Below are positions 39,517 through 49,400 of a stretch of 64,000 bases of DNA, piece after piece. The DNA is from Alistipes shahii WAL 8301 (GTDB lineage: Bacteria > Bacteroidota > Bacteroidia > Bacteroidales > Rikenellaceae), in contig NZ_CP102253.1 of assembly GCF_025145845.1 (NCBI RefSeq), positions 2,790,001-2,854,000 on the forward strand, read 5' to 3'. Within the stretch, counting starts at the first letter, position 1; each line of letters begins with the position of its first letter. A program made the translations under genes and the position numbers. A model generated the notes under the pieces. That model did not search any database, had not been told where the DNA came from, and worked only from the letters and a program-made list of their open reading frames with translations.

Positions 39517-42125
39517 TTCAGCGTACCTTTGAAGATTCGATAGGCGTTGTCGTAGGGATCAATCTGCTTGATGATGCTTTCCCCGTTCTTCTCCGTCAGG
39601 AGCGGCCACAGCCGTTCGGGATCGTTCGCCCGGACATAGGGAAGTTGCCCAACCAGAAGCCCCTCTCCCTCCTCGATGATACCATCGCGGAACTCCTCGT
39701 AGCGGCGCTCATAACCGGCACGGATGCGAACCATGGCCTCGGCAGTCGTCCGCGGGGCATCGACCTGTTTGACATACCCCCGCAGATCGGGCAGATCAGC
39801 GCTGAGCAGCTGGCCTCGGCCCAAAAGGAAGTATCCCGTGACCGCGACCGGACGCCCGAGGTTGCTGCTCACCGCATGGTCGTAAACACGCAGCTGCAAG
39901 TCGCGCCCTTCGCGGATCATGGCTTCGTATCGCTTCTCGTTGCGCGACCATTTCAGGTCGAAAATCACCGGATTCCCTGCGCGGCTGCGCAACAGCAGGT
40001 CGACACGTACCGTGAGCTGGGGTTTGCCGGCATCAAGCAACGGCGCCGAGGCCTCCTGCTCAACCCCCTCGACGCGGAGGCCGTATTGGAGTAGAATCTG
40101 CATCAGCGCCGACAAGGCATTGCGCAACTGCTCCTGAAGCGCCTTGCGCTCGATGGCATGACGGGCCAGCAGAAGCCCCAGCCCACACTCCCGAACTGCC
40201 TTCAGAAAATAGCGGTCGAAATCCTCCCGGCGAGCGATGATTCCCGACATGGCATTGAGGTTACCCTCCGTCTGCCGAACGATCAACTCTAGTGTGCGGT
40301 GCGCCACACGCCCCTCGATGAGATTCAGTTCGTCGAGTTCGCGCACACCGCCCGGCCGCAACCGAGCAGTATACTTCATGACGTAGTCGAACGGCCGCTG
40401 GATCAGCAGTTCGAGGCTCGTGGCACTCTCCGTCTCACGCGGCGCAATCTTCCCGACCGCAATCCGGAACTCAGGCATCTTCCGGCAGAGGGGCGGAAGT
40501 TCAACCGGCACCGTGTCGGTCTCCACCGGGAAAGGCGTCAGCTCCTCGCCTCGGAGGCCGTCGACGATCGGGTGCTCCTCCATCCGCGTACCCCGGTCCG
40601 ATTCGGGCGTAATGAGGATCAACTCCCGACGCACCTGCCCTACTCCGCGACGGATGAGTTCCAATTCAACCTTCATCTCCTCGGTACGGCTCCAGACCCT
40701 GACACCCTGCCGTTCGAGACCTATTCGCTCATCGGGGCTGAGGAACTCAAAGTCGTAATGCAACTCCGGCATCCCCATGCAGTCGACCCAGACGGCCCGG
40801 TCGACCGGATCGACCAGTGCGGCGGGATGCTCCACCACGTCGAACGAACCGACCTGTGCCTCCGTGTTGCGGATCGACGCGTCGATGCGGATCGACGAGA
40901 TCCACCCCTGCAGCAGCTGTCCGTCGATTGTATCACCGGAACACGTTTCCAGCAGAGCCAGCATGACATCGCACATCTCCGCTAGTTGAGGCAGAGCACC
41001 GGAGGCTTCGTCGCCGAGACGGCTGCACTGCAGGGCCCATCCCCGCAGCGAACGGGCATACGCCTGGAGCCGCTCGAGCGGAATGGCCCGCGGCGAAACG
41101 GCCTCGAAGAAGGGGGTTAGCAACGTATCCAAGCGGCGGCGGATCCGGTTGCGGGCCTCCTCGTCCGCTTCGTCGTCGGCCGCCAGGGCTTCGTCGACGG
41201 TCGCCCGCCAGCGCTCGGGATCGATTCCTGCCTCGGAGGTCAGCAGCCGCTGCAGGGCCAGGTTGATCCGCGCAGGAATCGGGTTAGGTAGGGCCTGCAG
41301 GTAGTTTAGCAGCCGATAGATGTCGACCGCCTCAGGCACCTCCTCCGACGGGTGGATGAAGAGCGAAAAGCCCGCCTCGAAGAGTTGCACGACCGACGAG
41401 TCGTTCTCGCGAATCGACGATTCGGTCGTCGGGCAACCGTTGAGCCGCAGCACGTTGTTGAGCAGTTTGCCGTGGTTGCAGATCAGTGTCCACCGCTTCG
41501 GGTCGAGGGTCGGGATTCCCCGAAAGGCCTCCGCGAAGTCCCGCACCCGGATTCGCCGCACTTGTTCGGGGCGCGTCGCCTGCTGCACGGATTCACGGAT
41601 CCGAACACCGCACGCTCCGAGCCGATCAATCAGGCGTCCGTACAGCGGGAACAGCAACTGTTTCGGAGCGAGCAGTTCGAGCGTCCAGTCCGCCAGCCGG
41701 TGCTTCGGAAGCTCCTCCAGCACCGCCTGCCAGCGGTCGCCCAGCGCCGGGCGTGCAAGACTGGCTTCGAGATCGGCCAGCAGATCGATTCGCGGGGAGA
41801 TACCGCGCATCGAAGCCTTCCAGCCGGCCAGCCGCAGCAGGTCGCGCCATCGCAACAGTTCGGCTGCCACATTGAACTCATCAGCCTCAAACGAAGGGGC
41901 AAAAGGCGAATCGGGATGCGCCGGGAGGTAATCGCGCAGCAACTTCACATAGTCGACCGTGCGCAACAAATTCGAGGTAGTGGCAGCCGTCAGCCCCAGA
42001 CGGAGCTCCAGCTCCTGAAGCAGGCCGAGCGGACCGAGCGTCAGCGTGTCGAGCAGTGCCGGACCACGCTGTGCCGGATCGAGCCGGCAGCGCGTATCGT
42101 AGCAGGGATGAAAGAGAATCGTCAT
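39513..42125 (-). CDS. AddB-like protein with C-terminal PD-(D/E)XK nuclease
   Basis: This 870-residue protein has no clear Walker A. Its C-terminal third shows SLELLIQRPFDYVMKY, then VAHRTLELIV, RVDLLLRS...PVIFDLKWS and LQLRVYDHAV, the RecB-family nuclease layout (Asp, Asp-x-Lys, Q-x-x-x-Y). Large size, an inactive helicase-like body and gene overlap with the AddA-like gene point to an AddB-type partner. Iron-sulphur Cys residues of classical AddB are not evident. Confidence 0.8.
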   Translation of the reverse strand: MTILFHPCYDTRCRLDPAQRGPALLDTLTLGPLGLLQELELRLGLTAATTSNLLRTVDYVKLLRDYLPAHPDSPFAPSFEADEFNVAAELLRWRDLLRLAGWKASMRGISPRIDLLADLEASLARPALGDRWQAVLEELPKHRLADWTLELLAPKQLLFPLYGRLIDRLGACGVRIRESVQQATRPEQVRRIRVRDFAEAFRGIPTLDPKRWTLICNHGKLLNNVLRLNGCPTTESSIRENDSSVVQLFEAGFSLFIHPSEEVPEAVDIYRLLNYLQALPNPIPARINLALQRLLTSEAGIDPERWRATVDEALAADDEADEEARNRIRRRLDTLLTPFFEAVSPRAIPLERLQAYARSLRGWALQCSRLGDEASGALPQLAEMCDVMLALLETCSGDTIDGQLLQGWISSIRIDASIRNTEAQVGSFDVVEHPAALVDPVDRAVWVDCMGMPELHYDFEFLSPDERIGLERQGVRVWSRTEEMKVELELIRRGVGQVRRELILITPESDRGTRMEEHPIVDGLRGEELTPFPVETDTVPVELPPLCRKMPEFRIAVGKIAPRETESATSLELLIQRPFDYVMKYTARLRPGGVRELDELNLIEGRVAHRTLELIVRQTEGNLNAMSGIIARREDFDRYFLKAVRECGLGLLLARHAIERKALQEQLRNALSALMQILLQYGLRVEGVEQEASAPLLDAGKPQLTVRVDLLLRSRAGNPVIFDLKWSRNEKRYEAMIREGRDLQLRVYDHAVSSNLGRPVAVTGYFLLGRGQLLSADLPDLRGYVKQVDAPRTTAEAMVRIRAGYERRYEEFRDGIIEEGEGLLVGQLPYVRANDPERLWPLLTEKNGESIIKQIDPYDNAYRIFKGTLK

Positions 42126-42241
42126 AGGCTGATTGGCAGAATTAGCGTCAAATGGAAAATCCGGGTGTTCAGGGTTGGCCCGACCGTGCGACCCTTACCA
42201 ATCGGCAGGGCCTGTTCATCACGCATGAACCGATTGGGTTG

Positions 42242-43429
42242 TCAATGCTGACCGTAGGTTTCGAATATATGGCAGACATCATTGACAACCTCATTCAACA
42301 CGTTGTCCACTGTCTCATTATCTTTGATCTTCCGGTAACGATACAGAAAGTCATCTTTGAATTTACCATACAAACCATTCGATCTTGTACTCTTTTGTGG
42401 ATATGGGAATTTTGTTACATCGAAGAAATTGAGTTTCTGACATACAAAATATTCTTTCTGGGTAGCAGTCCAATTCTTAGAAGCATTCCCTTGGCTTTGA
42501 AGCCATTCAATGGCATGACGATATTGTTCCCCCTGAATCTGTACCGTCAGCACATACCGGTTGTCGATCTTCACCTTGGCGTCAACAACGCCCTGTTTAT
42601 TGGTGTAGCCACTATCCACATATACCTTGGTCAAAGGTTTCTCATTCGACTCTCCGATTTCTTCGATCTTTAATTCTGATTTGATATCAATGGTTTGATT
42701 TGGGAACTCTTTTTTCAATCGATTCCGCAATTTTTCCGCGATTAATGAGACCCGAATCTTTTCATACACGTCATCCATCCGCAAATTGGCATATACTTGC
42801 GACACATTATCACAATATCGGTCATTATCATTGACCGTCAAATTTCCGAACAGCCCATGCAAACCCTTGGCCAATTGAATATAATCTTTGATGATCTCTT
42901 CATGATAGGTCGAAACTCTGGACACACTGGACACATAAGACGTCAAGGCTTTGTCGAGAGCGGCAGCCAAATCCCCGTAATTCCAAACGATCCACTTTCC
43001 GTCGCTATTCGCGTCGATCTGATCCTTATTGGGGAAGTTCGTCATCAAAGACAACAGAACAAAACAAGGTTTTTCGTTATCTCGTTCCCAATATGACGTA
43101 TACCTATTCAACTGCTGTTGATTCGGAATACTCTTCACCTTGTTTTCGAGAATCAGGTATATTTTTCCATTTTTCCCCGGTCCCTTCACACAAAGATCCA
43201 GACTGATCGATTTGGCAGCCTTGTACTCCCTTTCCACCGTCCAGTCTTCCGGCCATGCAGCCGTCCGACAACCCAAATTTGAAAACGTCTCCTTGAACAA
43301 GTCCCGATAAGTAACACCCAGCCAGTAAAGGAAGTTGCTGTGAAACAACTCCTTCGAGGTCAACGACAACTGAAACAACGGTGAGTCTTGCAAAGTTTTC
43401 ACCGAAGCCTGATTCTGATTCTGTGCCAT
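42242..43429 (-). CDS. PD-(D/E)XK nuclease-family protein
   Basis: This 395-residue protein starts at the ATG at 43429 (MAQNQNQASV). The nuclease core is N-terminal: SLDLCVKG (Asp78), then IYLILENKVKS (Glu95, Lys97), then QLNRYTSYWE, the layout of the PDDEXK_4 group common in defence islands. The middle is coiled and the last part (KNWTATQKEYFVCQKLNF) unassigned. It lies between the AddB-like and AAA+ genes on the same strand, with gaps of 116 and 80 bases, so it is probably part of the same functional set. Confidence 0.78.
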   Translation of the reverse strand: MAQNQNQASVKTLQDSPLFQLSLTSKELFHSNFLYWLGVTYRDLFKETFSNLGCRTAAWPEDWTVEREYKAAKSISLDLCVKGPGKNGKIYLILENKVKSIPNQQQLNRYTSYWERDNEKPCFVLLSLMTNFPNKDQIDANSDGKWIVWNYGDLAAALDKALTSYVSSVSRVSTYHEEIIKDYIQLAKGLHGLFGNLTVNDNDRYCDNVSQVYANLRMDDVYEKIRVSLIAEKLRNRLKKEFPNQTIDIKSELKIEEIGESNEKPLTKVYVDSGYTNKQGVVDAKVKIDNRYVLTVQIQGEQYRHAIEWLQSQGNASKNWTATQKEYFVCQKLNFFDVTKFPYPQKSTRSNGLYGKFKDDFLYRYRKIKDNETVDNVLNEVVNDVCHIFETYGQH

Positions 43430-43509
43430 ATACAAACTATTTTATTTTAACCAATATAAAATTACTAATATTTTATGATTGCACAACTCTGGAAGGCTGT
43501 TTTTGCTGA

Positions 43510-45195
43510 TCAGAAACCGATGCGGCGCCGCTTCGCCCGGTTGCCGAGTTGCTCGTTCCGACAAAATTCATCCAACTCCTCCATCGTAGGCTCCACACCA
43601 CGGAGAATCATCTCCACGGTCCGTTTACGGGCGATGTTCTCGATCTGCCCGCCACTGAAGTCGTATCGTTCGGCCAATGTGGCGGCTGTCCGCTCGTCGA
43701 GCGTCGGGATCATCGACCGCCAGATCCGGCTCTTCACCGCCGCATCAGGACGTTCGAACTCGATCTTGTAGAGGAAACGCCGCTCGAAGGCCCGGTCGAG
43801 ATTCTGCGTCAGGTTGGTCGTGGCGATCATGATGCCGTCCAACTGCTCCATCTCCTGCAGGATGATGTTCTGCAACGAATTCTCCATCTTCTCCACAGCC
43901 CGACTGGCCCCCTCCTGCCGAATTCCCAGCACGGCATCCGCCTCGTTGAAGAGCAGAATCGGCGCCCGCTCCGCCTCCTTGACGTATGCGCGGTAACGTT
44001 CGAAAGCCTTGCGAATGTTCTTCTCGCTCTCGCCGACCCAGCAGCTCTTGATCTGCGCCACGTCGACAACCATCAGGTTGCGTCCCGTACGGCGGGCCAG
44101 CTGGTAGACCGTCTCGGTCTTGCCCGTTCCGGGGGCTCCGTAGAAGAGGCACGCAAAGCCCTTGCGCAGACCGCCGGCTTCCAACCGCTGCTGAATCCCG
44201 GTGAAATGCTCGGGCAAAAGGAGTTCATCCAGCCGGTCGACCTGCCGTTCGACCGATGGATTGTAGAAGAGTTCGCGAGGCGCAAGCGTCGCACTGTCGA
44301 GCAGATCGTTCGGGCGCTTGGCCTGCTGTTCAACCAGACACAGATCACCGAAGAGCAGCTCCTTGGCCCGAGCCGTCAGATGGTAGTAGCGACGGTCGCC
44401 CATCCCCTCCTCGTTACAGGGTTCGATCACCCCCTGCGTCTGCAGCGAGAGACGGTCGGCGTTCAGTTGGGACTTGAGACCGAAGGCGACACGGCGGTTG
44501 AAATATTCCAACCAGTTGTGCGATCCGATCAGATCGTCGTCCAGATTCACAAAGCGGTGGCAGAAAACATAGAACAGCAGCCGCTCAACTTTGTTCAAAT
44601 CATACGCACGGGTCTGCTGACAGAAGGGCAACTGCAGGTTGGCCTCGACCAATTCGTCCAGATCCTCGAGCAGGTGGCTGTTGTCCTCCTCTGCCTCGTC
44701 AAAGATCTGGCCCATCCGGTCGAAAAGCTGCTCGCTGGTAAGATGGTCGATCGGTTCGGGTTCGTAGAGGCGGTCCTCCTTCACGGCCGTCACCACGGCC
44801 ATCGGCACCGAATAGAAGAGGCAATCCTCCTTGCGGACACGCCGAATCAATCGCCGCTTGACTAACTCGTCAGCTGCAGCCATCATCGAGATGACACGAA
44901 CCGTACGGCATCCGACCATACGGGCAAAATCGCTGATCTGAATCCGGTTGTCGGTACTCTGCTCCATGAAGAGGGCGAAAACCAGCGCCTGCTCACAATC
45001 GAGCGCCATGCGGTTGCCCAGGTAATCCAGGAAAGGGGCTGCTTCGCTGTAAAACGGTTCGTCGAGATGGGTCTCGATCGCCCGATTGACAATCTGTTCA
45101 ATGGCGCCGATCAGAGTCGGCGAAGCCGTGCGGCCATGCGACTTCATCTGCCGCAGTGCCTCCAGACTCAATTTCGTTTCCGTAACCCGTTCCAT
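43510..45195 (-). CDS. AAA+ ATPase (CdcH/FtsH-type core)
   Basis: This 561-residue protein starts at MERVTETKLSLEAL. An N-terminal helical/winged-helix region (to about 330) precedes an AAA+ core with Walker A YGAPGTGKTETV (near 352), Walker B ILLFNEADAVLG (near 411; Asn replaces the first Asp of the usual DEAD), sensor TTNLTQNL and arginine finger RRF. Such ATPases remodel partner proteins or DNA complexes. In-frame sequence upstream of this Met belongs to the intergenic space and the neighbouring WYL gene on a different frame. Confidence 0.85.
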   Translation of the reverse strand: MERVTETKLSLEALRQMKSHGRTASPTLIGAIEQIVNRAIETHLDEPFYSEAAPFLDYLGNRMALDCEQALVFALFMEQSTDNRIQISDFARMVGCRTVRVISMMAAADELVKRRLIRRVRKEDCLFYSVPMAVVTAVKEDRLYEPEPIDHLTSEQLFDRMGQIFDEAEEDNSHLLEDLDELVEANLQLPFCQQTRAYDLNKVERLLFYVFCHRFVNLDDDLIGSHNWLEYFNRRVAFGLKSQLNADRLSLQTQGVIEPCNEEGMGDRRYYHLTARAKELLFGDLCLVEQQAKRPNDLLDSATLAPRELFYNPSVERQVDRLDELLLPEHFTGIQQRLEAGGLRKGFACLFYGAPGTGKTETVYQLARRTGRNLMVVDVAQIKSCWVGESEKNIRKAFERYRAYVKEAERAPILLFNEADAVLGIRQEGASRAVEKMENSLQNIILQEMEQLDGIMIATTNLTQNLDRAFERRFLYKIEFERPDAAVKSRIWRSMIPTLDERTAATLAERYDFSGGQIENIARKRTVEMILRGVEPTMEELDEFCRNEQLGNRAKRRRIGF

Positions 45196-45292
45196 AGATG
45201 CTCCTCGTTTGTTCGCAGCAAAGATCGGAACAGATCGTGCCAAAAAACGGCAGAATTGCCTATCTCTGAAAAGATTCTTGTGGAAAGGGATT

Positions 45293-46288
45293 TCAGAGAC
45301 GGCCGCCTTCAGAGTAACGGTCGTGCATCCCGACTGACTCCCCGTCGGCTGTGACTCCGGAGGCAGCAGTTCCATCTGCGGCTCCGTAAAGACGACACAC
45401 GGATAAGGCATCGGTGAGGATCCGCTCGCGGAGCCACTGCGGTTCGAGCACCTCAACCGCATCAGCGTATTTGCGTAACTCTTGCATGAAGTCGAAGGTC
45501 GGACGCAGACGATATGCGAAAACGGACTCCTTTTCGTTGCGCTTGATCTCCTGTTGTGTTGCATGCAGTGGAAGCGTGCGCAGATAGTTGCTCTGCTCGC
45601 TGGTGGCGCGGACGAGAACCCGCTCAACAGGACACTGCAGGTCGACAATGATGCCGAAACACGAGGCGAAAAACTCCCGGGCATCAAAATCAGCCGGAAG
45701 CAGGAAGTGGCGTTCGGTTGTTTCGAGCGATTGAATACGGTCCAGTCCGTAGATGCGAATATTGAGGGTCTGCACGCTGCGAGCCACGAGATACCACCGC
45801 TAGCGGAACAGTTTGACACAGAATGGTTCCAATTCACAATCGAAGGCTGCCGCATTGCGAAAGCTCCAGTAACGGATCTCCAGCGTCCGACCTTCACGCA
45901 TGGCCTCAACGATGGGAACGAGATACTGCTGTCCCGAAGGGATCTCCTCGAAGAGAATCCGATCATGCAGATCGCGGCTTTCGTTGAGCAGCGTCCCGAC
46001 CGAGAAGGTACCGATCAGCCACTGCCGCATGCTGTCCTGTTCGAAGTCCTCGGTATTGGCTATGTAATAGAGGTTTCCGCGGTGGCGGTCACAGCGGATC
46101 TCGATGTCGAAGATCTCGCGGATCGCCTCCTTGTGGCGATGGAACGTACGGTCGGGGATGCCGGATTCGTGCAGATCGTTGTACTGCGAGCGGGCCCAGC
46201 GGCGGTCGATCTCCTCACGGGAGATGGCCCCCGCACGGTAAATCGTATCCACCAGCCAGATATAACGGTTGAAGAGCGATGCTGCCAT
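45293..46288 (-). pseudogene. WYL-domain regulator interrupted by an in-frame amber codon
   Basis: The frame runs from the ATG at 46288 (MAASLFNRYIWLVDTIYRAG) to the stop at 45293, 331 codons, broken only by TAG at 45800-45802. The break falls inside the WYL motif: FCVKLFR-stop-RWYLVARSVQ. Gln would fit there (CAG to TAG, one base). Helix-turn-helix and WYL parts match the WYL-HAD protein at 31397, but no HAD domain follows. It sits between the DruE-like and AAA+ genes and is the likely regulator of this cluster, now truncated unless the amber is suppressed. Confidence 0.8.
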
Positions 46289-46413
46289 ATTTGAAATCTT
46301 AAACCCTAAAATAGAGATCCCGAAAACCAACTCCTCGGAACAGGACCGGACTTTTCGAAACAAATCAACCTGACGCAAATATTGGATCGCATGACCCGGT
46401 CTATCCGAATCCG

Positions 46414-49400
46414 TCAAAGGCTCTTTATCTCCACATCATACATAATCGTTTGATCCTTTGATGAGATATTTATATCACCTTCCGTTCCGTCAACTGCATT
46501 CACATATCTCCCATTGCGTCCCAGGAACCAACCGTTGGGAATACCTCCATTTGGATAAAATACCAGGCATTCTCCTCCGGCCTCAACCTTCAGTTCCCGC
46601 CAGTGAGGAAGGGCCTTTGGGGAGTTCGAGTTAATATGAAGATCTATTCCCTGTCCAAATACGCGATCGCAGAAACCCTGCAGCACTCCATCACGGGTTC
46701 GGTTATCCTGCAGATTGTCGGTAATTCTTGCGTTATTGGTTCGTCCGTCCCAATATTTTTCCATCTCGAAGCAGAGCTGAATGTCTGATGGTTGAAGAAT
46801 CTCAACAATCCGCTTGACGAACTGTACCGTGAGCAGCATGCCAAGTTCCGATTTCAGATGTTCGTCCTGATAGACAAAACGTACGCTTTGCCTCCGATGC
46901 CGCTCCATAAAAGACGTGATGGCTTTTTGGCATTCGGGCTCGATGCCGCAGACCGTATCGCAGAGCTGCCGGACCGGAATCTCCGTCCTGGACGGAATCA
47001 CAAACTTCCAACTGTTGCCAGCGTTGGGATTTCCAGGTTCCAGGCTGGTGGACTGCAGCGCAGCAGCCATTCCCGGAAGCCGGTAACAGGCATCCCCGCC
47101 CCAGTTCCCATCCAGACGGGCGGCTGCTGCATCTTCCGTCACATACAGATCATCTCCGATGGCAGCCACGGGCCATACATCCGAATAGGGCACTGCCTGC
47201 ATCTGAAGCAACGAGGCACTCGCCTGACAACGAATCAGGATCAGATAAGTTGGGAAATCGATGGCCTTCGCTGTTCCATACAAACACAGAGATGTATTTG
47301 CCGGCGTACAGTTTTTGTACCACAGGGATCGATTGACAGCTAAAAAGTCGTCATATTGTCCGACGGAGTCAGCCGCGGCATAGAGCGTAACCGACTTTCC
47401 ATCGGACAAGGCCCGAAGAATATCCGATTTCAAGGTAAACGAAATCTGAGCCCGCTGAGAAAGCGCCTGGATAGCGGCTGGAAGTGTTTCACACATCTCA
47501 TATTCTTCATCCAACCATCTCCTGGTTGCCGCCAGATCGATCTTGTCGCTGTTATTACGGGTATAGCGGTCAATCAGCATGTCCGAAGTCATTGTCTGAA
47601 TCGATGCGCGAATATGATCTAATACCTCATAAATCAGTCCATTCATGCAAAGCCGGTTGGAGTAGCCGGCACCACCCTTGGCCTGGTCATACACACACAG
47701 CGATCCGAACGAGGTGATCAGATAATCGATATCACCCCGATTAATGCCGGTTCGTGCCGCCAATTCGTTGCATATCAGCATGCCAAGCGTATGGCGCAGC
47801 TTTGTTCCGTCGGGCACCCATCCCGGAATGTGGATGTCGATTTCGGTATAGTCGGTCTGAATGGTATCCCCCAACACCACATTCCGCAACAATCGGTCAT
47901 CATGGCGGGTATTAAACGAGCAGGCCTTGTCACTCTGCACGGATTGATGGGCTATACGCGTTCCGGTCATGAAGGAATCGGGCAAATCGACCAGATTCTG
48001 TGATGCGGCACAAAACTCCGCCTCGGCTCTGCCACACCTCGGACAGACGCAAAATCCGTAGCCCAAACCGACGTTGTAAAACAAGATGGAGGAAGTAACA
48101 TCTTCAGCAGCGCTGCGGACCCGAAGCCATCGCGAATTGTTACGTCGCGGCCAGGTTTCGGTCCCTACCAGGGCAACTTCGGTACGATAATAAGGGGATT
48201 CACGAATATTACGATCGGTCGGGCTACTACCGTCGTTGACGAACGCCAGCGGACGAATCATGTTCAGCGAGGTTTTTCCGTTGACTACAAAAGGACGGAC
48301 TCCGGGCGTTCCATCCAGAAAGATCTGCCCGTCATTGTTCTGCGTAATAAAGACAAAGTCCGTCTGCTGCCTATACATATTACTCCATCGCAATCCGCCC
48401 GATACATAACATTTATTCCCCAGAACGACGACACTTCCCGGCGCGTATTGCGACAAAGCCTGCCGAAGCATATAGGAGGGGTTATCCTGATCCTTATAAT
48501 CCGACTTGGTACTGAATTCCACCACATTAACCGGCATGGCGGCATTGGGGGTCACCTGATGTGTCGCCAGATATTGCGCCAGATTGGTTTTAAGCAGGGC
48601 TACAAAAGTTGCTTTCAACCGGGCACGATACTGATTGGACGAATGTTCCTTTCGGGTATACTCATCCTTGAGATACTCGAATCGATCTTTCAACTCCAGA
48701 TAAGCGTGATCAAGCATGCTCACCGTAATTTGAGCGGCCTCTGCCACTGTCATCTCTGACAAGGCAGTTCCCGCAACCAGCGATGACAGGATTTGTTGAG
48801 CAGGAAGCCCTTTGCCCGATATGAGCTGACTCCTCAACGTAAAAAAGGAGGTCTCATCAGAATCAAGGCAAAGCCCCCGGGCCGGACCGACCGAATTAAA
48901 ATCGGAATCGACGATCTCTCTTTCCCGATCATCATCAAACATGTATGGCGTGAAAAAGTCAATGATTCGATCATTCAATCGGGGAGCATTGCCTCTATCT
49001 CCTACGGATCGGATCATGAAAGCCGCGATATGTCGTTTTACCAGTTGCGGACTGTTCAGATCCACTTTCGGAATGTCAAACGGGCGGGCAATGAGATTCT
49101 GACAGGGATTCTGCATGGTACGTAACCCCACGGCATCACTGCCGCACAGCGTTATGGCTGCACTGTGATACTGCCCCTTTCGTCCGCTTCGACCTGCCCG
49201 CTGCTTGTAATTGGCCGGATGGGGCGGCACGGAGTTCATCTCAACCAATTCCAGATCGCCCAGATCGACTCCCATCTCCATGGTTGTCGAACAGGTCAGA
49301 ATATTGATTCTGTGTTTTTTGAACTCCTGCTGATAGATATCCAGCAACCTCCTCCTGATCTGGGCCGTATGTTCCGCCGAAACATAAATTTTCGGCTTCA

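Noticed and set aside
43549..44865. A 438-codon plus-strand open frame
   Set aside because: It is antisense to the AAA+ gene with intact Walker motifs.
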